A DNA stretch of 44,181 nt from a virus. This document shows, in pieces, positions 6,566-12,980 of this stretch. The notes under the pieces were generated by a model. The model was not told where the DNA came from. It searched no databases and saw nothing but the letters and a program-made list of their open reading frames with translations. The position numbers and the translations under genes are program-made. The first letter of the stretch is position 1. Every line of letters begins with the position of its first letter. The stretch lies in IMG/VR virus record IMGVR_UViG_3300020442_002654, positions 1-44,181 of that record; one strand, given 5' to 3'.

Positions 6566-8676
6566 TGGATAACAACAAATTTTTTGAAGAAATACTTTTA
6601 GAATTATCCTATCGTTCAGATGAAGGATATCCTGATTTCAGTAAACCACAACATATAACAATATTGAGTGAGATACTTACGGAGTGGGGAATGACTGATG
6701 TCAAATTTGAACTAATCAAAAACTTACTAAAAGAAGAGGAAGAAAAACCATTAGATGCTAAAGAAAAAGAAAAAGCAAAACAATTAGGTTTGGTTTGGAA
6801 AGGTAAAGGATATGGTAAAGAAGGTGATGATTTTATTTCTTACAAAAATGTTGATGGTAAATTAACTAAGGTTGATAAAGATGGTGAAGAAAAACCAGAG
6901 AATCCTAAAACAAAAGTAAGTGGAGCTGATGATTTTCAACATGCACCTGATATTAAGAAAAAAGAAGAACCTAAAAAAAGTGATTACGAATCAGTAGTAG
7001 TATCTTCTAAACAAAAAGTAAAAGAATTATATGGAGAAGATGGTAAAGGAGAATTACTTCAGAAATCAAAAACTTCTAATGATGCTTTAAAAAATGGATA
7101 TGTAAAAGGAGCTGATTGGGTAGCACCTGGAAATGCTGGTTCTAACTTTAATGAAAATATATCTAATGAGGGTGCACTTATATTAGAAAAATATCCTGAT
7201 TTATCGGAAGATGAGTTGGTAAATATTTTATTTGAAAAAACAAAAGATTCAAAATTAGGTAAACAACAGAAAAAAACAACTATTGAGGGTAGTGATAAAG
7301 GTAATGTTCCAAGCGAAATACCAACTACTGATAGAGATTTGTATAGGAATTGTATAATAACGGCTCGTTCAGCTAGGTCAAAATATAATAGAGCTAAAAA
7401 AGCTAAAGAAGCAGCTTCATCTCAAGTTGGATTTGGTACACAAACTAATACTATGGCATTTGGTGGAACTTCTTCGGATTTAGATAACTTATCAAACGAA
7501 ATAGATTCAGCTAATAAAGTATTCATACATGATGCTGGTACAAATAAAGTATATGAAATACCAAAAGATGTAATGAAAAAGTGGGTAGCTGGTTCTGGTG
7601 GAGGAGAAAATGCATCGGATACTGCGGTACTTACTAAGGATGAAAATGGTAATATCATTTATGATGGATGGAGTGATAAAAAAGGATTATCAGATATTCA
7701 AGGAAACTCTACATTAAATGATGACTTTTCTAAAGCAAATGAAAGAGTTGATATATTAACAAAAAGTGGTAAAGTAGATTTTGAAACAGCAAGTCAAGCT
7801 AAAACAATTATAGAAAATGCACAATCCGAATCAAATGATATAGAGCAAGGATATAAAAATGCAGTTTATAAAGAAGGACAATACCTAAGTGGATATGAAG
7901 AATCTAAAAAAGATGAGTTAGCATCTTTACTTAAATTGCAAGATGAAGGATATAAAAAAGCTGGAACAAAGAACCATGTTGAGAATCTAATGAAAAAAAC
8001 AGATAGTAAAACTCATAGAGAAGCACTTGATAAATTATTAGAAGGTTCTGTTAATGAAAAATTAACGGCAGATGAAAGAAAAGTATTATTTAGATTAGCT
8101 GAATCTGAAAGAGAAAATATAAAATCGAGTGGTAGTGAAATACCAGCTGGTTTAGATACTGGAAAAATACTAAGTGATGCTAGAGATAAAGCATTAGATA
8201 GACAAAGAAAAACAGTTGATGAACTGAATCAACTAAAAGGAAGAACATCGAGTGGTAAAGAAAAACCATTAGGTGATTTATTAGGTTTCCAAGAGACAGT
8301 TGATTTCTTACACTTAGATAAAATAGAAACTCCTTCAGATGAAAACGATTACAAACAAATCTTAAAAAGAAATACACATTTGGTTATGGGAGGTATTGAT
8401 GTTCCAGCTGATAATATAAAAGGTTGTTTGGGTGTGGATGACTTAAATGATTATGAAGATAACTTCGAAATTGTAAATGAAGAAAAGATAATAAAAGATA
8501 GAAGTGGTTCAATTACAACTGGTAAAGTAGTTTACATATACGCTGTCAACAAAGATGGAGTTCGTAAATTTGTTGGTGAAAAAAGGTATCGTTCTAAAGA
8601 AGGAGCTACTGGTAAAACATCAAACACTATTCAATGGTCACCTGAGATGCAAAATTGTTTTGATAAAAAGAAATAG
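6565..8676 (+). CDS. Large charged protein of unknown function
   Basis: A 703-residue, Lys/Glu/Asp/Ser-rich protein without cysteine clusters or membrane segments. Residues 1-55 form a compact helical domain (F-F-E-E-I-L-L-E-L-S-Y-R-S-D-E-G-Y-P-D-F, then I-L-S-E-I-L-T-E-W-G-M). I recall seeing this at the N-terminus of proteins from marine T4-like phages. Next comes K-Q-L-G-L-V-W-K-G-K-G-Y-G-K-E-G (about 72-87), then a long low-complexity linker (90-140), a helical middle (240-560) and a folded C-terminus ending K-R-Y-R-S-K-E-G-A-T-G-K-T-S-N-T-I-Q-W-S. It may be an internal virion or scaffold-associated protein. It is translationally coupled to the SNase gene. I cannot assign a function. Confidence 0.6.
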   Translation: MDNNKFFEEILLELSYRSDEGYPDFSKPQHITILSEILTEWGMTDVKFELIKNLLKEEEEKPLDAKEKEKAKQLGLVWKGKGYGKEGDDFISYKNVDGKLTKVDKDGEEKPENPKTKVSGADDFQHAPDIKKKEEPKKSDYESVVVSSKQKVKELYGEDGKGELLQKSKTSNDALKNGYVKGADWVAPGNAGSNFNENISNEGALILEKYPDLSEDELVNILFEKTKDSKLGKQQKKTTIEGSDKGNVPSEIPTTDRDLYRNCIITARSARSKYNRAKKAKEAASSQVGFGTQTNTMAFGGTSSDLDNLSNEIDSANKVFIHDAGTNKVYEIPKDVMKKWVAGSGGGENASDTAVLTKDENGNIIYDGWSDKKGLSDIQGNSTLNDDFSKANERVDILTKSGKVDFETASQAKTIIENAQSESNDIEQGYKNAVYKEGQYLSGYEESKKDELASLLKLQDEGYKKAGTKNHVENLMKKTDSKTHREALDKLLEGSVNEKLTADERKVLFRLAESERENIKSSGSEIPAGLDTGKILSDARDKALDRQRKTVDELNQLKGRTSSGKEKPLGDLLGFQETVDFLHLDKIETPSDENDYKQILKRNTHLVMGGIDVPADNIKGCLGVDDLNDYEDNFEIVNEEKIIKDRSGSITTGKVVYIYAVNKDGVRKFVGEKRYRSKEGATGKTSNTIQWSPEMQNCFDKKK

Positions 8677-8692
8677 GTAATCTTTTTATATA

Positions 8693-8704
8693 TTATATTT
8701 ATAG
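8693..8704 (+). promoter_or_regulatory. Recurrent AT-rich element
   Basis: TTATATTTATAG lies in the 60-base gap before the gene at 8737, followed by a purine-rich AGAGAGAGA ribosome-binding region. It shares the ATATTTATA core with the other elements of this class. Support is weaker because the spacing to the start (32 bases) is longer. Confidence 0.3.
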
Positions 8705-8736
8705 GTGAATAGAAATACTATAGAGAGAGATTATTT

Positions 8737-9132
8737 ATGAAGACCCAGTTATTGTGTACGTTTACCACAAAAGAAAAACTTCAAACAACACTACAGGAAA
8801 TCAGAGAAAAGTATCACATAGTTTACAACTACATTTATGTGTTACAAAACAAATCTGATTTAGATGAGTTGTTTGTAACTTACAACATTGATACGGCATA
8901 TAAGCCAGAGAAACCACTGGAAGATACTATTTTGGTTCATAGAAAAAAACAATCTAATACATTGTACACAATAAACGCACTTAATGAATTAGTAAAAGAA
9001 GAAAACAATGGTGTATTAGATAAATCATTTACTATCGATTGGGAGAAGTTTAAGAACGCAATCATAGTAACAAATGTTGATGGAACTAAAAAAATCAACA
9101 CAAGAGTATTCGATGTAATAAAATTTTCTTAA
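8737..9132 (+). CDS. Hypothetical protein, 131 residues
   Basis: Small soluble protein I do not recognise. The N-terminus (M-K-T-Q-L-L-C-T-F, then a helix E-K-L-Q-T-T-L-Q-E-I-R-E, then Y-N-Y-I-Y-V-L-Q-N) looks like a beta-alpha-beta fold of the ferredoxin-like type. The C-terminal part has L-N-E-L-V-K-E-E-N followed by D-W-E-K-F-K-N-A-I-I-V. It sits between the 703-residue protein and the Nmad1 gene, has its own upstream AT-rich element and a purine-rich ribosome site. It is followed by promoter P2, so it may be the last gene of the preceding unit. The ATG at 8737 is the only plausible start. Confidence 0.6.
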   Translation: MKTQLLCTFTTKEKLQTTLQEIREKYHIVYNYIYVLQNKSDLDELFVTYNIDTAYKPEKPLEDTILVHRKKQSNTLYTINALNELVKEENNGVLDKSFTIDWEKFKNAIIVTNVDGTKKINTRVFDVIKFS

Positions 9133-9137
9133 TTTTA

Positions 9138-9169
9138 TTTGGATATATCAAATTTTTTTTGTATATTAG
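9138..9169 (+). promoter_or_regulatory. Bacteroidota-type promoter P2
   Basis: TTTG at 9138-9141, a 20-base spacer, and TATATTAG at 9162-9169, 6 bases after the stop of the previous gene. The leader to the ATG at 9191 would be about 15 bases. It drives the Nmad1 gene and possibly gp32 beyond it. Confidence 0.75.
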
Positions 9170-9190
9170 TACTAAATTATAAAAAGTTAT

Positions 9191-9535
9191 ATGAATAAAC
9201 AATCTGCGGTGGAGTATTGCGAAGAGAAATACCCACAAACTACAAAAGAATTCCGAGCAATATTAGATGAAATGTATGAAACCTTCTGTAAAAAACAGAG
9301 GAACTATGGGCCTGGTAATATATCAGTTGGTACATCTTTGGAAACTGAAGATGATATCAAAGTGGCACTTACAGGTCTTTGGTTTAGGAAGAATGACAAG
9401 ATTCAAAGATTGTTACAATTAGTGGTAAAAGGACAGCCCGATGAAGTAGGTGAAAACATACAAGACACCTATGAAGATTTGTCTGTATATGGTGTAATAT
9501 CACAAATTGTACAAAGGAAAAAATGGGCAAAATAA
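9191..9535 (+). CDS. Nucleotide modification associated domain 1 (Nmad1/DUF1599) protein
   Basis: A 114-residue protein fitting the DUF1599/Nmad1 pattern. F-C-K-K-Q-R-N-Y-G-P-G-N-I is at 32-44, followed by G-L-W-F-R-K-N-D-K-I-Q-R-L-L-Q-L at about 62-77. The family's ending, E-N-I-Q-D-T-Y-E-D-L-S-V-Y-G-V-I-S, is at about 88-104. The all-helical domain resembles MazG/dUTPase-type nucleotide hydrolases. In phages it is associated with genes for altered bases, hence its name. It may hydrolyse or bind a nucleotide or modified nucleotide. It has its own promoter (P2) and precedes the replication block. The substrate cannot be read from the sequence. Two Mom-like genes lie about 19 kb downstream, which gives it a possible partner. 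Confidence 0.75.
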   Translation: MNKQSAVEYCEEKYPQTTKEFRAILDEMYETFCKKQRNYGPGNISVGTSLETEDDIKVALTGLWFRKNDKIQRLLQLVVKGQPDEVGENIQDTYEDLSVYGVISQIVQRKKWAK

Positions 9536-9540
9536 ATGTT

Positions 9541-9573
9541 ACGTTTTTAGAAAAACGTTATATTTATATATAC
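9541..9573 (+). promoter_or_regulatory. Promoter-like element with inverted repeat, gene 32
   Basis: CGTTTTT at 9542-9548, 8 bases, then GTTATATTTATATATAC at 9557-9573. The same two blocks with the same 8-base gap occur at 34367-34398, so this is a repeated regulatory unit. Here the left part also forms an inverted repeat, ACGTTTTT (9541-9548) with AAAAACGT (9551-9558), which could serve as an operator or a weak terminator of the upstream gene. Confidence 0.5.
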
Positions 9574-9577
9574 ACCG

Positions 9578-9594
9578 AGTGGAGGAAAGCCACT
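9578..9594 (+). promoter_or_regulatory. Hairpin in the gene 32 leader
   Basis: AGTGG (9578-9582), a 7-base purine-rich loop, and CCACT (9590-9594). An A/T-rich unpaired stretch follows up to the AAAGGAG ribosome site at 9631-9637. T4 gene 32 is autoregulated by gp32 binding to an unstructured leader behind a pseudoknot; this layout is similar. The regulatory role here is inferred. Confidence 0.4.
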
Positions 9595-9643
9595 TAACAT
9601 TCAACCATAAAATTTAAACATTAATAACTTAAAGGAGTAAATT

Positions 9644-10468
9644 ATGGCAATTAACATTGACGCAATCAGAGGTAGACTGAACAAACTACAAAACACACAA
9701 AAGAAATCTGACAATCTATGGAAACCAACACCTGGTAAACATCAAGTCAGAATCGTTCCCTACAAATTCGAAAAAGATAATCCTTTCATCGAATTGTATT
9801 TTCACTACAACATTAACAACAAAACTTATCTCTCACCACAATCATTTGGTAGACCTGACCCAATCGTTGAGTTCGCTGATAGATTGAAGAGAATGGGTGA
9901 TAAGGAAGATTGGAAAGCTGCAAAACAAATGGAGCCGAAGTTAAGAACTTTCGTACCAATCTTAGTAAGAGGACAAGAAGGTGAAGGAATCAAATTTTGG
10001 GGATTCGGTAAAACTGTATATCAAGAAATCTTAGGTTACATCGCTGACCCAGATTATGGAGATATCACAGACCCAAAGAGTGGTAGAGATATTACTATCG
10101 AATACCAATCAGCTGAAGAAGCAGGAACTTCATATCCTGTAACTACTATTAGAGTTAAACCAAATCAAACACCATTAGCAGAATCTGCCGATGATGTTAC
10201 TAAGTTTTTAGATGGGCAAACTGAAATCACAGACTTATATTCAGAGTTATCTTACGATGAATTAAAAGGTGTGTTGGAAGGATGGTTAAATCCAACTGCA
10301 GAATCTAAAAATGATGATGGTGAATCTTCTGTAGCAGAAGAAACACTTTCTAAAAAACCTACTGAAGAGGTAAATGATTTACCATTTGATGTAGATGAAG
10401 ATAAGCCAAAAGCAACTAAGAAAACAGATGATGTTGCAGCGGCATTTGATGATTTGTTTAACAACTAA
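9644..10468 (+). CDS. 32: Single-stranded DNA-binding protein gp32
   Basis: A 274-residue homologue of T4 gp32 (301 residues). Residues 1-25 match the N-terminal cooperativity domain. The OB-fold core follows: L-W-K-P-T-P-G-K-H-Q-V-R-I-V-P at 25-39, F-W-G-F-G-K-T-V-Y at about 122-130, and later Y-P-V-T-T-I-R-V-K-P. The C-terminus (about 200-274) is acidic and ends D-D-V-A-A-A-F-D-D-L-F-N-N, the tail that binds other replication proteins. A notable difference is that the protein contains no cysteine at all. The His of the T4 zinc site may persist as H54, but the three Cys ligands are absent. It coats the unwound template during replication and recombination. It has a strong ribosome site and a structured leader, and precedes uvsX by 12 bases. 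Confidence 0.9.
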   Translation: MAINIDAIRGRLNKLQNTQKKSDNLWKPTPGKHQVRIVPYKFEKDNPFIELYFHYNINNKTYLSPQSFGRPDPIVEFADRLKRMGDKEDWKAAKQMEPKLRTFVPILVRGQEGEGIKFWGFGKTVYQEILGYIADPDYGDITDPKSGRDITIEYQSAEEAGTSYPVTTIRVKPNQTPLAESADDVTKFLDGQTEITDLYSELSYDELKGVLEGWLNPTAESKNDDGESSVAEETLSKKPTEEVNDLPFDVDEDKPKATKKTDDVAAAFDDLFNN

Positions 10469-10480
10469 TAAACCCCATAT

Positions 10481-11599
10481 ATGGCAAAGAAAGATTTAGA
10501 CTTAGCAGATATCCTAGCTGGCGAGCTGAACAAATCAGCAAAAGACCAGAAGGTAGCATTCTTCTTAGATTCGGATGAAGCCCCAACAAATGTTGAAGGT
10601 TGGATTTCGACTGGATGTGCTATGTTGGATGTAGCCATTTCTAATCGCCCATATGGTGGATTACCAGTTGGTAGAATCACAGAAGTTACTGGTTTGGAAC
10701 AGAGTGGTAAATCATTACTATCCGCTCACTTACTTGCTGAAACACAAAAGCAAGGTGGTGTAGCAGTATTGATTGATACCGAAACTGCGGTGAGTAGAGA
10801 ATTTTTAGAAGCAATCGGTGTAGACGTTTCTAAATTACTTTATGTATCGGCAGACTCTGTAGAACAAATCTTTGACTTTACAGAAACTATCATCGAAAAG
10901 GTTAGACAAACCTCAAGAGATAAATTAGTTACAATCGTAGTAGATTCAGTAGCAGCAGCTTCAACTAAGAATGAGTTGGCAGCTGATTACAATAAAGATG
11001 GATATGCTACAGATAAAGCTATTATTATCTCAAAGGCGATGAGAAAGATTACCAATATGATTGGTAGGCAGAAAATCTCCTTAGTATTTACAAATCAACT
11101 TAGACAAAAAATGAACGCTATGTTTGGTGACCCTTGGACTACTTCGGGTGGTAAAGCACTTGCTTTCCATTCCTCTGTAAGATTGAGATTGAAGGGTATG
11201 GGTCAAATCAAAATGAAAGTGAATGGATTGGATAAGGTTGTAGGTATGAAAGTGAGATGTCAAGTAATTAAGAACAGAATGGGACCTCCATTGAGAGCAG
11301 CAGATTTTGAAATCTACTTCGATAGAGGTATTGATAACTATGGTTCTTGGTTACGAGTTATGAAAGATAACAAACTGGTTAAACAAGCTGGCGCTTGGTA
11401 CACATACATTGATACTGATACTGGTGAAGAAATCAAATTCCAATCAAAAGATTTTATCGAATTGATGGATGAGAGGGATGATGTGAGAGAACAGATTTAC
11501 AAAAAGATTTGTGAATCAACTATCTTACAATATAAATCAGACACCTTAGATATCGAAGCTATGGAAATTGATACTGAGTTGGCTGGAGAAAATGATTAA
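10481..11599 (+). CDS. uvsX: UvsX RecA-like recombinase
   Basis: A 372-residue protein of the T4 UvsX family (391 residues in T4). I-S-T-G-C-A-M-L-D at 42-50 and Y-G-G-L-P-V-G-R-I-T-E-V-T at 58-70 lead into Walker A G-L-E-Q-S-G-K-S at 71-78. Walker B is T-I-V-V-D-S-V-A-A-A at about 143-152. F-T-N-Q-L-R-Q-K and the DNA-binding loop region F-G-D-P-W-T-T-S-G-G follow, then the C-terminal F-D-R-G-I-D-N-Y-G-S-W. It pairs single-stranded ends with duplex DNA and drives recombination-dependent replication, working with gp32 encoded just upstream. UvsY and UvsW are not in this window. Its end overlaps a possible upstream start of the next small gene. Confidence 0.93.
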   Translation: MAKKDLDLADILAGELNKSAKDQKVAFFLDSDEAPTNVEGWISTGCAMLDVAISNRPYGGLPVGRITEVTGLEQSGKSLLSAHLLAETQKQGGVAVLIDTETAVSREFLEAIGVDVSKLLYVSADSVEQIFDFTETIIEKVRQTSRDKLVTIVVDSVAAASTKNELAADYNKDGYATDKAIIISKAMRKITNMIGRQKISLVFTNQLRQKMNAMFGDPWTTSGGKALAFHSSVRLRLKGMGQIKMKVNGLDKVVGMKVRCQVIKNRMGPPLRAADFEIYFDRGIDNYGSWLRVMKDNKLVKQAGAWYTYIDTDTGEEIKFQSKDFIELMDERDDVREQIYKKICESTILQYKSDTLDIEAMEIDTELAGEND

Positions 11600-11609
11600 A
11601 TTTAAAATT

Positions 11610-11870
11610 ATGAAAATAGATAAGAAAATTTATGAAATGTTGAAATCAGAAGCATTAGCTGATAAAAACAAAGCTCTATTATCGTTAGAACTACTTGGTA
11701 GTTTCCCTGCTGGGATTGGAGACCACTCCACAAAAGATTTTTGGGATAACTCAACAGAAGCTTTAAAATTATTAGCATCCGCTGATGAGAGGTTAGAAAC
11801 TTTAGAAAAGTACTTTAATGATAAAGATACTTTAAATGAAGGTCCAACCTATACAACAACGACAACTTAG
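11610..11870 (+). CDS. Hypothetical protein between uvsX and rnh
   Basis: An 86-residue protein from ATG 11610 (M-K-I-D-K-K-I-Y-E-M-L-K-S-E). In-frame ATGs at 11568 and 11592 would overlap uvsX. I prefer 11610 because it follows the uvsX stop and because a conserved-looking helical segment starts there. Residues about 17-45 (L-S-L-E-L-L-G-S-F-P-A-G-I-G-D-H-S-T-K-D-F) are followed by a second helix A-D-E-R-L-E-T-L-E-K-Y-F. The end is a Thr run (T-T-T-T-T). The location between two recombination or replication genes suggests an early replication role, but I do not recognise the family. Confidence 0.6.
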   Translation: MKIDKKIYEMLKSEALADKNKALLSLELLGSFPAGIGDHSTKDFWDNSTEALKLLASADERLETLEKYFNDKDTLNEGPTYTTTTT

Positions 11871-11873
11871 TAT

Positions 11874-12917
11874 ATGAAAAAACTCTACAAAGATATTCTC
11901 AATTCGGTTGAGAGAGCGCACGACCAAAATATCGATAGGAAACGAAATGACCGAGTTCTAATTATCGATGGTCTTAATACATTTATCAGATGTTGGTCAT
12001 CCATTCCTACAATGAATGATGATGGTGAGCATATTGGTGGTGTAACTGGCGTTCTGAAATCAATAGGTTACGCAATTAGAAATACTCAACCTACGAGAGT
12101 AATTGTAGTGTTTGATGGTAAGGGAGGTTCTCAGAAGAGAAAGAAACGTTTTAGTGGGTACAAATCTGAACGTTCAAAGAATAAGTTAAGAGTCAATAGA
12201 CAATATGCTGATTTGATGAACGAAGAAGATGAAAGAGAATCAATGAAAAGACAATTTGTTTGGTTGGCTGACATTATGAACTATCTACCTATGACAACGA
12301 TGATTTACGATGGTTGTGAAGCTGATGATGTTATGGCATACATTAGTACACAATTATTGAAAGAGAACGAACAAGCGGTGGTCATGTCTACTGATAAGGA
12401 TTTCCTACAATTAGTAGATGATACGACCATCGTTTGGTCTCCTACCAAAAAAAAACTTTACAATAAAGAGTTGGTAAAAGAAGAATTTGGCATAGAATCA
12501 AAAAATTTATTACTATATAGAGTTTTAGATGGAGATAAATCAGATAACATACCTGGTGTTTATGGGTGTGGCATTAAAACTTTGGTAAAGCGATTCCCCG
12601 AAATAACTGAGGATAAAAAGTTATCAATCGAAGATTTATTCAGTTTAGCTGAAGAAAAGAAAGGAAAGATTAAAATCTATGATGATATACTAAATTCAAA
12701 AGAACAAATCTTAATGAATAGAGAACTAATGCAGTTAGATAATCCTGATATATCAGGAAATATAAAACTAAATGTTTTAGATAGATTTGATGAAGAAATA
12801 AATCCAATTAATAAATTGGAAATTATGAAGGTACTTGTGAAGTACAAATGTGTAGACCAATTTGGAAACCTAAATGATTATCTACGTGATACCTTCGGAA
12901 ATATAGTTACGAAATAA
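11874..12917 (+). CDS. rnh: 5'-3' exonuclease, T4 RNase H / FEN-type
   Basis: A 347-residue protein with the metal-binding motifs of 5' nucleases. L-I-I-D-G-L-N-T-F-I-R is at about 29-39 and V-I-V-V-F-D-G-K-G-G at about 74-83, followed by a basic clamp region K-R-K-K-R-F-S-G-Y-K. C-E-A-D-D-V-M-A-Y is at about 150-158 and M-S-T-D-K-D-F-L-Q-L at about 172-181. The H3TH region is L-D-G-D-K-S-D-N-I-P-G-V-Y-G-C-G-I-K. All expected acidic residues are present. The T4 counterpart removes RNA primers and adjacent DNA from lagging strands, helped by gp32. It starts 3 bases after the preceding stop and ends where promoter P3 begins, so it seems to close the gp32-uvsX-rnh unit. Confidence 0.9.
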   Translation: MKKLYKDILNSVERAHDQNIDRKRNDRVLIIDGLNTFIRCWSSIPTMNDDGEHIGGVTGVLKSIGYAIRNTQPTRVIVVFDGKGGSQKRKKRFSGYKSERSKNKLRVNRQYADLMNEEDERESMKRQFVWLADIMNYLPMTTMIYDGCEADDVMAYISTQLLKENEQAVVMSTDKDFLQLVDDTTIVWSPTKKKLYNKELVKEEFGIESKNLLLYRVLDGDKSDNIPGVYGCGIKTLVKRFPEITEDKKLSIEDLFSLAEEKKGKIKIYDDILNSKEQILMNRELMQLDNPDISGNIKLNVLDRFDEEINPINKLEIMKVLVKYKCVDQFGNLNDYLRDTFGNIVTK

Positions 12918-12949
12918 TTTGGATAATTCAAATATTTTTCGTATATTTG
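12918..12949 (+). promoter_or_regulatory. Bacteroidota-type promoter P3
   Basis: TTTG at 12918-12921, directly after the rnh stop, then 20 bases and TATATTTG at 12942-12949, a perfect match to TAnnTTTG. The leader to the ATG at 12981 is about 25-30 bases and very A-rich. This promoter starts a new unit with the 658-residue unknown gene. Confidence 0.8.
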
Positions 12950-12980
12950 TAAAATAATAAAATCATAAATTATAAATAAT

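Noticed and set aside
9578-9594. Hairpin before gene 32 as an intrinsic terminator
   Set aside because: The stem is only 5 pairs and no T-tract follows; a leader structure is more likely.
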